NCBI GenBank assembly: GCA_017634255.1 | Contig: JAGBNT010000005.1 | Location: 1 to 27,388 of the forward strand | Length of the DNA stretch: 27,388 nt | Source of the DNA: Lachnospiraceae bacterium | Lineage (GTDB): Bacteria > Bacillota_A > Clostridia > Lachnospirales > Lachnospiraceae | Direction: 5' to 3' | Part shown: in pieces, positions 16,092 through 24,172 of the stretch | Layout of the letters: each line of letters starts with the position of its first letter | How positions within the stretch are numbered: position 1 is the first letter of the stretch | The notes under the pieces: model-generated | The model's database searches: none | What the model was told of the DNA's origin: nothing | Seen by the model: only the letters and a program-made list of their open reading frames with translations | Made by a program: the position numbers and the translations under genes

Positions 16092-16190
16092 CTTTCAAAC
16101 TCGCATTGGTGCCGCTAAAGCGTCTCCAATGCAATTATCGCATCAGAGAAATCCTTCGGAGTTTCTCTTCGCGTACCGCTAAAAGAGCGG
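16071..16190. repeat. Array of four consecutive hairpins (structured element)
   Basis: Four inverted repeats follow one another. Hairpin 1: 16071-16081 with 16086-16096, a perfect 11-bp stem (GAAAGTCATGT) and a CGAT loop, containing the GT87 stop codon. Hairpin 2: GCATTGG 16103-16109 with CCAATGC 16126-16132, enclosing a smaller CGC/GCG stem (16113-16115, 16120-16122) with a TAAA loop. Hairpin 3: GAGAAA 16146-16151 with TTTCTC 16162-16167, tipped by a C-TTCG-G tetraloop at 16154-16159. Hairpin 4: CCGCT 16176-16180 with AGCGG 16186-16190. CCGCTAAA occurs twice, in hairpins 2 and 4. There is no U-tract, so it is not a plain terminator. The ribosome-binding site of the next gene lies just after it. 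It could be an interspersed palindromic element, an mRNA processing site or a structured RNA. Confidence 0.7.
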
Positions 16191-16204
16191 CAGAAAGGTA
16201 AAAA

Positions 16205-16942
16205 ATGGACAAGCTTTACATCATAATTCCGGCATACAATGAGGAAGCGACCATAAGAGATGTCATAGACGAGTGGTATCCGATGGTGGTTATGGCAGGG
16301 TCAGAGAGCAGACTGGTCATAATAGATGACGGGAGCCGGGACAGGACATTAAAGACCGTGGAGAAGGAAGCGGCAAATAAGCCCCAGCTCATAGTAAAGA
16401 CACAGGATAATTCCGGTCACGGCGCTACAATTCTTGCAGGCTACAGGTTCGCCCTGGAGCAGGGGGCGGATTACGTTTTCCAGACCGACAGCGACGGACA
16501 GACCAGGGCTTCCGAGTTTCCCGATTTTTGGAGGATGCGGCGCCAGTATGACATGGTGGTCGGCTGCAGGAATAAAAGGCAGGACGGTCTTTCAAGGGTA
16601 TTTGTGACCAAGGTTTTAAAGCTGGTTGTGCTTTTATGCTTCCATGTTTCGGTCAAGGATGCCAATACGCCGTTCAGGCTTATGAGTGCAAAGACCTTAA
16701 GTAAAAAGATAGGGCTTGTGCCGAAGGATTTCTTTCTTACAAATGTTTTGCTTACGGTGATATATACAAAGCATAAATGTAAGATAAAGTTTGTCCCGAT
16801 AACCTTCAGACCCAGACAGGGAGGGGTTAATTCCATAAATATGAAGAGGATATTCGGGATTGGAAAGAATGCGCTGAAGGATTTCTTCCGCCTTAATAAG
16901 ACGATAGATGCGGCGTATAAAGGGGAGAGTGAGGAGATATGA
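16205..16942 (+). CDS. GT2 glycosyltransferase, polyprenol-phosphate sugar synthase-like
   Basis: This 245-residue enzyme of the DPM1/GtrB-like GT2 group starts with IIIPAYNEE. VIIDDGSRD (38-46) and QTDSDGQ (93-99) supply the nucleotide- and metal-binding aspartates. DPM1-like proteins transfer a sugar from a nucleotide to polyprenyl phosphate. Unlike GtrB proteins, it has no clear C-terminal transmembrane pair, only one moderately hydrophobic stretch near 136-148, so membrane attachment may rely on its GtrA partner. GAAAGG at 16193-16198, 6 bases before ATG, follows directly after the hairpin array. It overlaps the GtrA gene by ATGA. Together with the GT87 protein this suggests side-chain glycosylation by a lipid-linked sugar. 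The sugar identity is not visible. Confidence 0.85.
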   Translation: MDKLYIIIPAYNEEATIRDVIDEWYPMVVMAGSESRLVIIDDGSRDRTLKTVEKEAANKPQLIVKTQDNSGHGATILAGYRFALEQGADYVFQTDSDGQTRASEFPDFWRMRRQYDMVVGCRNKRQDGLSRVFVTKVLKLVVLLCFHVSVKDANTPFRLMSAKTLSKKIGLVPKDFFLTNVLLTVIYTKHKCKIKFVPITFRPRQGGVNSINMKRIFGIGKNALKDFFRLNKTIDAAYKGESEEI

Positions 16943-17406
16943 AAACAGCCGGGAAACAGTCATTACTTTCGCAGATCATGAAATTTGCCGTGGTCGGGGG
17001 ACTTTCGTTCCTTATAGACTTTGCCATATATACGGTGATACTTTTAATATTCAAGGGGCGGGTGGCACCCGAGCATGAAAAGACCCTTGCGCTTGTGGCG
17101 GCGTTCTTTGGCTTTACGATTTCACTGATCTTTAATTATATAAGCAGTATGCGTTTTGTCTTTACCCACGATGAAAATATGGACAGACGCAAGGAGTTTA
17201 CCATATTCGCGGTTCTTAGCATCATCGGACTGGTATTAAACGAGCTTATCATCTTTGGCGTTCTGGCGATATATGACCATGTAAGCTTTTTGCAGACAGG
17301 ATTTTTATGGGATATAAAGGAATGGGTAGGCAAGATAATCGCCACGGGCATTGTTATGGTATATAATTTTATCACAAGAAAGATATTCATAGAAAAGAAG
17401 GACTAA
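16939..17406 (+). CDS. GtrA-family membrane protein (putative polyprenol-phosphate-sugar flippase)
   Basis: This 155-residue protein has four hydrophobic helices (about 14-37, 49-68, 88-111, 128-146). Typical GtrA signatures are KFAVVGGLSFLIDF near the start, NYISSMRFVF (66-75) and VYNFITRKIF near the end. GtrA proteins are thought to flip polyprenyl-phosphate-linked sugars across the membrane. It overlaps the GT2 gene upstream by ATGA, with GAGGAG just before the start and GGGGAG at 16922-16927 as an alternative site, so the two are translationally coupled. This agrees with one making the lipid-linked sugar and the other moving it. Family assignment is strong; the flipping role comes from family knowledge. 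Confidence 0.9.
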   Translation: MKTAGKQSLLSQIMKFAVVGGLSFLIDFAIYTVILLIFKGRVAPEHEKTLALVAAFFGFTISLIFNYISSMRFVFTHDENMDRRKEFTIFAVLSIIGLVLNELIIFGVLAIYDHVSFLQTGFLWDIKEWVGKIIATGIVMVYNFITRKIFIEKKD

Positions 17407-17445
17407 TCGGCATAAAAGGCTAAGGTTACGGTTACGGAGGGAAAA

Positions 17446-18225
17446 ATGCAGGACAGGATCTTATTATTTATACCGGCGTATAACTGCGAAAAGCAGATAG
17501 TCAGGGTGCTGGAGTCCTTAAAGGGCGAGCCCTCCGGTTATTTTGAACGTATAATTGTCGTTAATAACAGGAGCACGGATGCTACGGAAGAGGTGGTTCG
17601 AAGCTTTAAGGAAAGCAATCCGGAGCTTAATATACATATTTTAAGGAATCATGAAAACTACGGGCTTGGGGGTTCTCACAAGGTAGCGTTTAAATATGCG
17701 CTGGATTTCGGCTTTGACTACGTGGTGGTACTGCATGGCGACGATCAGGGCAATATACGGGACTTTATTCCGATGCTGAAGCGCAGGATATACAGGAAAT
17801 ATGACTGCGTTCTGGGAGCAAGGTTCATGAGAGGGTCCAGGCTTAAAGGCTACTCGGGAATAAGGACGATAGGGAATATAGTCTATGATTTCCTTTTTGC
17901 CGCTGTTACGGGCAGACGGGTTTTCGACCTGGGCTCCGGACTCAATATGTACAGCACAAAGATGCTGGAGAATAATTTTTATCATAAGTTCCCCGACAAT
18001 CTGACCTTTAATTACTGCATGGTCATGGCGTTGGAATACTATAACCATCACGAGAGGTATTACCCGGTAAGCTGGTCGGAGAGTGACCAGGTTTCGAATG
18101 TAAAGCTGGGGAGCCAGGCGATAAAGGTGCTTAAGATGCTGTGGGAATATTTTTCCGACAACGAGGCTATATGCAGGGAATACAGAGATAAGCCGATAGA
18201 TGACTACGGAGCGGACGAGGTATGA
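17446..18225 (+). CDS. GT2 glycosyltransferase
   Basis: This 259-residue single-domain GT2 enzyme begins LLFIPAYNCE. VVNNRSTD (38-45) provides the nucleotide-binding aspartate, and VLHGDDQGN (95-103) the metal-binding motif. An RGSRLKGYS segment follows, as in DPM1/WcaA-like GT2 proteins. There is no obvious membrane helix. GGAGG at 17436-17440 lies 5 bases before ATG. The 39-base gap upstream carries a GGTTAC tandem pair and no terminator. The stop overlaps the next gene's start as ATGA. Donor and acceptor cannot be determined; its place between GtrA and an LPG-synthase-TM-like protein suggests a lipid-linked intermediate or side-chain step. Confidence 0.85.
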   Translation: MQDRILLFIPAYNCEKQIVRVLESLKGEPSGYFERIIVVNNRSTDATEEVVRSFKESNPELNIHILRNHENYGLGGSHKVAFKYALDFGFDYVVVLHGDDQGNIRDFIPMLKRRIYRKYDCVLGARFMRGSRLKGYSGIRTIGNIVYDFLFAAVTGRRVFDLGSGLNMYSTKMLENNFYHKFPDNLTFNYCMVMALEYYNHHERYYPVSWSESDQVSNVKLGSQAIKVLKMLWEYFSDNEAICREYRDKPIDDYGADEV

Positions 18226-19031
18226 GCCTCTTAACGGATAACCTTAAGGGGGCGGTGCCGTTCCTGCTTTTCTTCGCACTGGCGCACATGTTCAAGGCGG
18301 CAAGATTTTATCTGGTGCTGCTCGAGCGGGATATTCCCTTAAGACGGTATCTGTTCTTATACGCAAGGACTACCCTTGTAAACCTTGCGATCCCTTTTAA
18401 GCTGGGAGAGCTCTATCGCTTTGCGGCGGTACACCATGTTACCTCGAAGTCTGAGAAGTCCCCGCACGCAGCCACTTCGTTTTTAAGTGTCTGTGTGGAC
18501 AGGTATTTCGATACGGTCGCCCTGCTGGTCATAATCATTCCCTTCGGGCTGATGTATAACGGAAGGATAGACTTTGTTCCGCTGCTCCTCTTTCTAGCAC
18601 TGCTTGTGCTGGCGCTTGTCTATTTCAGCATACCTCAGTCCTACCGTTATCTCAATGAATATATTATAATGTACAGGCGTACAAAGCGTTCGGTTAATAT
18701 GCTGGGCTTTCTTGAGGTGATAAAGGAGTGGCACGATTTTACCGGCGGTCTTATAAAGGGTCGTGCACCGCTGATGCTGATTGCCAGCTTCCTGGGATGG
18801 GCGGCGGAGTTTATGGCTTTAAGAGGGTTTTATGAAATGGCTGGCAGCAGCTTTGCCATGGAGGACTTTGGAAGATATATAAATTCATTGCTGGCGGGAA
18901 GCTCGGATAGTATGGCGATCCGCTACAATGCCACGGGTATAGCGATCTTTGCAGCTGTGACAGTTGTTTTTTGTATAATGTGGGTATTTAAGGCAGGAGA
19001 AAGAAATGCAGCAAATCCTGACCGTGTATGA
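18222..19031 (+). CDS. LPG-synthase-TM / flippase-like domain membrane protein
   Basis: This 269-residue polytopic membrane protein has about six to seven hydrophobic helices. Motifs of the lysylphosphatidylglycerol synthase TM (AglD/UPF0104-like) family are visible: NLAIPFKLGELYRF (54-67), with the conserved P-x-x-x-G-E-x-x-R, and VDRYFD (92-97). Relatives include the flippase half of MprF and archaeal AglD-type proteins linked to glycolipid handling. It is somewhat shorter than the usual ~300-330 residues; the N-terminal helix appears reduced. GGAG at 18208-18211 is 10 bases before the start, and it overlaps both neighbours (by 4 and 26 bases). A role in moving or holding a lipid-linked intermediate is inference. 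Confidence 0.75.
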   Translation: MSLLTDNLKGAVPFLLFFALAHMFKAARFYLVLLERDIPLRRYLFLYARTTLVNLAIPFKLGELYRFAAVHHVTSKSEKSPHAATSFLSVCVDRYFDTVALLVIIIPFGLMYNGRIDFVPLLLFLALLVLALVYFSIPQSYRYLNEYIIMYRRTKRSVNMLGFLEVIKEWHDFTGGLIKGRAPLMLIASFLGWAAEFMALRGFYEMAGSSFAMEDFGRYINSLLAGSSDSMAIRYNATGIAIFAAVTVVFCIMWVFKAGERNAANPDRV

Positions 19032-20427
19032 CGACAGATGCCTGCCGGAGGCAGGGGTCAGGCAGATCACGGGTGAAAAAAGCTTTGGCTCGATAATATA
19101 TAAGAGGAAGAGGCTTTCGGAGAGAATGAAAGAGCTTTCCGAAGGGGTTTTTGTCGTTCTGGAAGGAGATGAGCTTCCTCATATAGGGAGGATAAGTCCC
19201 TCGGCGCGGGTGCTTCATCTGTTTTCCTCTGCCATTGTTGAGGATAAGCAGGAATACGAGCTGTTAAGGCAGAAGGTAATGTATTCAAACAGTTGCTATC
19301 AGGTAAAGGCAGGTTCAGCCGTAGCCGCCATAGTTTTTGAAAGCGTCGGCGAGTGGGAGAGGCGCCTTGCTGAGACGGGCTCTGTTCAGGAGCTTCGCAG
19401 TTACGCCGGAGAGCTTAAGGAGATAAGCTGTAAGGCATTTTACGATATCTCCGGTAAAGACGCTTTTCTGACCTATATAACAGGAGGCTTCGAGGCAAGG
19501 TTTTTTAACTCTCTGGACGGGGACGAGTTTGAAGTGGTCAAAAAGTCCACGGACAGGGAAAAGATCAGGGCGGAGTATGAGTTTTACAGGCTGCTTCCGG
19601 AGAGGATGAAAAGCTGGTTCGTCCAGCCCTATGATTTCAGGCAGGAGGGAGATACCGCCTCCTATACCATGGAGCGGATGCACGCTTCGGATCTTGCGAT
19701 CAGATATGTCCATGGCTCAATAGATGAGCGGGAGTTCAGGCAGATATTAAAAAAACTGTTCCGCTTTGTCGCTGCCAGGCAGAAGAGGGAAGTGAGCAGG
19801 GAGAGATATTTCGGGTTAAAAAGGAAGCTTTACATAGAAAAGCCAGAGAAGCGCATTGCCGATTTTTATAAGACCCGGATAGCCGAAAGGATAGATTCGC
19901 TTATAGCCTCGGGGACTAGGTACGGCTCTGTATCAGAGATATTCGACGACTATAAGGCTGTATACGAGAAGCTGATAGGCAGGCTTGGAGGGGAGACCTG
20001 CGAGGCTGTGGGACACGGAGATCTTTGCTTTTCGAATATCCTGTATCAAAGCGACGCAGATATGATAAGGCTCATCGATCCCAAGGGAGCCCTGGATGAG
20101 GAGGGGCTTTATACAGACCCTTATTATGATATAGCAAAATTATCCCATTCTATCTGCGGAAGCTACGACTTTATAAATTCGGCGCTCTATGAGATAGTAC
20201 TGGGTGAGGATATGTCGCTTAAGCTTAAGGTTGACGGCGATAACGGGGTATATGTGGAAATTTTCAAGGAATTTGTGAAGGCGGCGGGATTTGATTTTAC
20301 ATTTGTAAGGCTTTTTGAGTGTTCCCTCTTCCTTTCGATGCTGCCTTTGCACCAGGACAGACCCAATAAGGTGGCTGCCTTTGTGCTCAATGCAATAGAT
20401 ATTTTGGATGAAGTGAGAAATGGGTAA
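19006..20427 (+). CDS. APH-like kinase with unrecognised N-terminal domain
   Basis: This 473-residue protein has two parts. Residues about 1-145 are not recognised: mixed alpha/beta, with no glycine-rich nucleotidyltransferase motif. Residues about 150-470 form an aminoglycoside-phosphotransferase-type fold: lysine pair 179-180 after a beta strand, Glu near 190, catalytic loop GHGDLCFSN (336-344; His337, Asp339, Asn344), metal-binding Asp358 in RLIDPKG, then DPYYDIAKLSHS (371-382). All catalytic residues appear intact, so activity is likely. Possible substrates are a sugar, lipid-linked glycan or small alcohol of the polysaccharide pathway; none is proven. AGGAGA at 18995-19000 is 5 bases before ATG. 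It overlaps the upstream gene by 26 bases and the next GT2 by 8. Confidence 0.78.
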   Translation: MQQILTVYDDRCLPEAGVRQITGEKSFGSIIYKRKRLSERMKELSEGVFVVLEGDELPHIGRISPSARVLHLFSSAIVEDKQEYELLRQKVMYSNSCYQVKAGSAVAAIVFESVGEWERRLAETGSVQELRSYAGELKEISCKAFYDISGKDAFLTYITGGFEARFFNSLDGDEFEVVKKSTDREKIRAEYEFYRLLPERMKSWFVQPYDFRQEGDTASYTMERMHASDLAIRYVHGSIDEREFRQILKKLFRFVAARQKREVSRERYFGLKRKLYIEKPEKRIADFYKTRIAERIDSLIASGTRYGSVSEIFDDYKAVYEKLIGRLGGETCEAVGHGDLCFSNILYQSDADMIRLIDPKGALDEEGLYTDPYYDIAKLSHSICGSYDFINSALYEIVLGEDMSLKLKVDGDNGVYVEIFKEFVKAAGFDFTFVRLFECSLFLSMLPLHQDRPNKVAAFVLNAIDILDEVRNG

Positions 20428-21778
20428 GATAAAAAACATAGGCTACAGATATCTGGGGTTTTACAGGAGAAACGGGCTGCTGCGGTCTTTCTGCCGCTTT
20501 ATTGAGGCGCTGCAGCAGAAAAGATCGGATTCGATCTATAATACCCTGTATCACAAGAAAATGTCGAAAAGAAACGTATCGTTTTACAACAGGGAGCGCA
20601 GGAATACAAGAGAGGGAGACTTTAAGTTTTCGGTGATCGTTCCTGCCTATGATACGGAGCCCGAGTACTTAAGGATGATGATCCTTTCTGTGCTGCGGCA
20701 GACATATAAAAATCTGGAGCTTATAATAGCCGACGGCTCGGAAAATGCCATAGTCGAGAATGTAGTCAGGGAATTTAAGGATGAGCGGATAGTATATAAG
20801 AGGCTTGAGCAAAACAGGGGCATATCGGAGAATACAAATGAGGCTCTTGCTCTGGCAACGGGGAAATATCTTTCTTTTATAGACCACGATGATTTTATAG
20901 AGCGCGACGCGCTGATGGAGGTCGCACTTGCTATCCGCGACGGTGCCGAGGTCATATATACCGACGAGGATAAATTCGACGGGGATAAGAATATGTACTT
21001 CTGCCCCAACAGGAAGGTGGACTATAATAAGGATATGTTCCTGTCCAATAATTATATCTGTCATCTGTTTACGGTTTCCAAAAAAATCGCGGACAGGGCA
21101 GGAGGCTTCAGAAAGGAATATGACGGAGCCCAGGACTATGACTTCATACTTCGCTGCATAGAGGCAGCGGGAGAGGATAAGGTTAAGCATATTCCGAAGG
21201 TGCTCTATCACTGGAGGACACATTCCGGGTCCACGGCTGCCAATCCCGCTTCCAAGAAGTATGCCTACGAGAGCGGCAGACGGGTTCTGGAGGACTATCT
21301 TCAAAGGAACAATATAGCCGGAAGCGTGGAGCACACCGGACATCTGGGCTTTTACCGGATAAACTATATAAACCAGACCAGGGACAGGGATTATAAGCTC
21401 TACCTGGATAAAAGGCTCAAGCCCTTAAATAAAGACTATGAGAATATTATGGCGTCCTATCTTTCAAGGAAGGATATTGGGGCTGTGGGCGGCAGGATAA
21501 TAGACTCCACGGGGCGCATAGTTTCCAACGGATATGTCAGGGACGGAAATGGAAAGGTGCGCGGCAAATACTGCGGCATGTTCAGGTTTTTCTCAGGCTA
21601 CATGCACAGGGCGGAGATAGTGCAGGATACGCAGGCGGTGGCTTCCAATGCCTGCCTTATAAGGGCGGAGCTTGCACAGTACTACAGTACGGATTCATAT
21701 AAATGCGGAGAAGCGATAAGGAAGGCGGGCTACAGGATAATTGTAGACCCGAGGGTGGTTTTTAAGATTCAGTCATGA
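20420..21778 (+). CDS. GT2 glycosyltransferase with C-terminal half GT2 domain
   Basis: This is a 452-residue protein. Residues 69-300 are a complete GT2 domain close to domain 1 of the tandem enzyme at 10995: FSVIVPAYDT, IADGSEN, DHDD (155-158), TDEDKF and QDYDF (239-243). Residues about 348-452 match only the second half of the other tandem domain: LSRKDIGAVGGRI aligns by eye with the AQREDVGAVGCKL segment of that enzyme, and a degraded ACLIRAE replaces TGACLM. The nucleotide-binding half is missing, so this tail is probably not catalytic. It looks like a tandem GT2 after an internal deletion. The N-terminus (1-65) is basic. It overlaps its neighbours by 8 and 4 bases. Specificity is unknown. 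Confidence 0.83.
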   Translation: MGKIKNIGYRYLGFYRRNGLLRSFCRFIEALQQKRSDSIYNTLYHKKMSKRNVSFYNRERRNTREGDFKFSVIVPAYDTEPEYLRMMILSVLRQTYKNLELIIADGSENAIVENVVREFKDERIVYKRLEQNRGISENTNEALALATGKYLSFIDHDDFIERDALMEVALAIRDGAEVIYTDEDKFDGDKNMYFCPNRKVDYNKDMFLSNNYICHLFTVSKKIADRAGGFRKEYDGAQDYDFILRCIEAAGEDKVKHIPKVLYHWRTHSGSTAANPASKKYAYESGRRVLEDYLQRNNIAGSVEHTGHLGFYRINYINQTRDRDYKLYLDKRLKPLNKDYENIMASYLSRKDIGAVGGRIIDSTGRIVSNGYVRDGNGKVRGKYCGMFRFFSGYMHRAEIVQDTQAVASNACLIRAELAQYYSTDSYKCGEAIRKAGYRIIVDPRVVFKIQS

Positions 21779-22737
21779 GCAAGGTATCGGTTATAATTCC
21801 AAATTACAAGGGCGCGGATTTTATACGGGAGTGTCTTAATTCCCTAAAGGCTCAGACCTATAAGGATTTTGAGATCATAGTTGCGGATAATTTCTCGGAT
21901 GACGGGAGCGCCGATATAATCGAGAAGGAATATCCCGAGGTGAGACTGATCCGCCTGGAGCAGAACTTCGGCTTCTCAAGAGCTATCAACGAGGGGATGA
22001 AGGTTTCCACGGCGGAATATGTCCTGCTCTTAAATAACGACACAAAAGTGCATGAACTGTTTGTTGCAAAGCTTGTGGAGGCTATTGAGACGGATGAGAA
22101 GATATTCTCGGTTGCCTCCAAGATGCTCCAGATGTACAGCCCCGAGAAGATTGACGGGGCGGGCGACCTGTACTGTGCGCTGGGCTGGGCGTTTGCAAGG
22201 GGTAAGGATAAGAGCAGGGAGCGCTATACCAAAAGGCAGAATATTTTTGCTGCCTGCGGAGGTGCGGCGCTCTACAGAAGGAAGATACTGGATGAGATAG
22301 GCTGGTTTGACGAGTTTCATTTTGCCTATCTTGAGGATGTCGATATAGGTTACCGGGCGAGGATCATGGGCTACAGAAATATCTATGAGCCCGAAGCCAT
22401 AGTGTACCATGCCGGCAGCGGGGTATCCGGCTCCAGGCATAATGATTTCAAGGTCAGGCTGTCAGCGCGGAACAATATGTACATAATAATGAAGAACATG
22501 CCGACGCTCCAGATCATTTTAAATCTGCCCTTTCTTTTGGCTGGTTTTGGGATCAAGGCTTTGTTTTTCATACTGACCGGACACGGAAGAGCATATCTTT
22601 CCGGGATAAAGAGGGGATATCTTTTGTGCCGTGAGGGAAGAAAATATCCTTATTCTCCCGCAAATTTCAAAAACTATGTTAAAATTCAGCTTGAGTTATA
22701 TCTGAACACGATAAAGAGGTTTACAGATTTAATATGA
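21775..22737 (+). CDS. GT2 glycosyltransferase, rhamnosyltransferase-like (WbbL type)
   Basis: This 320-residue GT2 enzyme begins VSVIIPNYKG. VADNFSDDGS (36-45) and NND (87-89) form the nucleotide-sugar site, and an AACGGAALYRR loop and the YLEDVDIGYR base motif (185-194) follow. The C-terminal ~80 residues are basic with a hydrophobic stretch near 245-268, as in WbbL/RfbF-like rhamnosyltransferases. With rfbB, rfbA and rfbC nearby, dTDP-rhamnose as donor is plausible but not provable by eye. It overlaps the upstream stop by ATGA, and its own stop overlaps the phosphotransferase start the same way, so the three are translationally coupled. Confidence 0.85.
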   Translation: MSKVSVIIPNYKGADFIRECLNSLKAQTYKDFEIIVADNFSDDGSADIIEKEYPEVRLIRLEQNFGFSRAINEGMKVSTAEYVLLLNNDTKVHELFVAKLVEAIETDEKIFSVASKMLQMYSPEKIDGAGDLYCALGWAFARGKDKSRERYTKRQNIFAACGGAALYRRKILDEIGWFDEFHFAYLEDVDIGYRARIMGYRNIYEPEAIVYHAGSGVSGSRHNDFKVRLSARNNMYIIMKNMPTLQIILNLPFLLAGFGIKALFFILTGHGRAYLSGIKRGYLLCREGRKYPYSPANFKNYVKIQLELYLNTIKRFTDLI

Positions 22738-24137
22738 TCAAGGACAATCAGCGTTTATTCAATAAGCTGCATGTGGTGCTGGATGCGATAGTGATCGCAG
22801 CTTCCTATGCAATGGCTATTGTTATAAGGTTTATGACGCCACTGGGCAATCCGGACATATATCACCTGCCCTACGACGTATATTTTACGCCGACGCCTTT
22901 TTTGGTGGTGGGCTATGTTGCGTTGTACTATGCTTTTTCGCTCTACAGCTCCAAGCGTTCCTCCAGCAGAAGGATAGAATTTTATAATATCATCAAGGCT
23001 AATATCCTCGGGCTCATTGCCTTCATGGTTGTGTTATATGTCATAAACCAGCCGAACTTTTCCCGTTCTATGATATTTATCTTTTTTATCCTGAACATCG
23101 TTTTATGCACTCTTGAGAGGAATATTATCAGATATGTGCTCCGGTATTTCAGGAATAAGGGCTATAACAGGAAGTTCGTACTGCTGGTGGGGTATTCGCA
23201 GTCGGCGGAGAGCTATATAGACCGTGTGATAAGAAATCCCCACTGGGGTTACGTAATCCGAGGAATACTGGACGACAATATAGAGGCAGGAACGGAGTAC
23301 AGAGGGGTCAAGGTGCTGGGACGCATAGGAAACCTGGACTATATCCTTCCGGAAAACAAGCTGGATGAGATAGCCATAACCTTAAGCCTGGCGGAATACG
23401 GAAAGCTGGAAAGGATAGTGGGACTCTGCGAGAAGAGCGGGGTGCACACCCAGTTCATACCGGACTACAATCGGGTAATACCCTCCCGTCCCTATATGGA
23501 GGATGTGGACGGACTTCCGGTCATCAACATACGGAGGGTTCCTCTTACAAATTCCGTAAATATCTTTATGAAGAGGACTGTGGACGTCATCGGGGCGGCT
23601 TTTCTGTCCATCCTTTTTTCTCCTATCATGATAATTTCAGCAATAGTTATAAGATGTACCTCCAAGGGACCCGTGATCTTTAAGCAGACAAGGGTCGGTC
23701 TGCACAATAAGAATTTTAAGATGTATAAATTCAGGACAATGAGGATGCAGGAAGAGGAGGAAGAAAAGGAGGGGTGGACCACGGAGAACGACCCCAGGGT
23801 TACCGGAGTCGGAAAGCTTTTGAGGCGAACCAGCATGGACGAGCTTCCGCAGCTGTTTAATATCCTCAAGGGCGATATGTCCATTGTGGGTCCGAGACCG
23901 GAGAGACCTCAGTTTGTGGAAAAGTTCAAGGAGGAGATTCCCAGGTACATGATAAAGCATCAGGTCAGACCGGGGCTTACCGGCTGGGCGCAGATAAACG
24001 GGTACAGGGGAAATACCTCCATAGAGGAGCGCGTGAGGTTCGATATTTACTATATCGAGCACTGGACCATGGGCTTCGATATCAAGATCATGTTTCTAAC
24101 CCTGTTCAAGGGACTTATCAATAAAAATGCGTATTGA
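22734..24137 (+). CDS. Polyprenyl-phosphate sugar-1-phosphotransferase (chain initiation)
   Basis: This 467-residue membrane enzyme transfers a sugar-1-phosphate to undecaprenyl phosphate, starting the repeat unit or primer. It has about four N-terminal helices (12-32, 54-72, 88-104, 112-128), a cytoplasmic nucleotide-binding-like region (145-270) with LVGYSQSAE, a further membrane segment (284-306) and the C-terminal catalytic domain. Key residues are KRTVDVIGAA (280-289), KFRTM (332-336), the catalytic Asp369-Glu370 in RRTSMDELPQ, GPRPE (386-390) and VRPGLTGWAQING (411-423). This is the WcaJ/WbaP long form. It is the last gene of the tightly coupled run; downstream is a decayed stretch. Confidence 0.95.
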   Translation: MIKDNQRLFNKLHVVLDAIVIAASYAMAIVIRFMTPLGNPDIYHLPYDVYFTPTPFLVVGYVALYYAFSLYSSKRSSSRRIEFYNIIKANILGLIAFMVVLYVINQPNFSRSMIFIFFILNIVLCTLERNIIRYVLRYFRNKGYNRKFVLLVGYSQSAESYIDRVIRNPHWGYVIRGILDDNIEAGTEYRGVKVLGRIGNLDYILPENKLDEIAITLSLAEYGKLERIVGLCEKSGVHTQFIPDYNRVIPSRPYMEDVDGLPVINIRRVPLTNSVNIFMKRTVDVIGAAFLSILFSPIMIISAIVIRCTSKGPVIFKQTRVGLHNKNFKMYKFRTMRMQEEEEEKEGWTTENDPRVTGVGKLLRRTSMDELPQLFNILKGDMSIVGPRPERPQFVEKFKEEIPRYMIKHQVRPGLTGWAQINGYRGNTSIEERVRFDIYYIEHWTMGFDIKIMFLTLFKGLINKNAY

Positions 24138-24172
24138 AAGACTGTCTTTGTAATAATAAGGGCGGTAGGATT

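Noticed and set aside
24137..24149. AAAGA-CTG-TCTTT inverted repeat after the phosphotransferase gene
   Set aside because: A 5-bp AT-rich stem without a T-tract is too weak to call a terminator.
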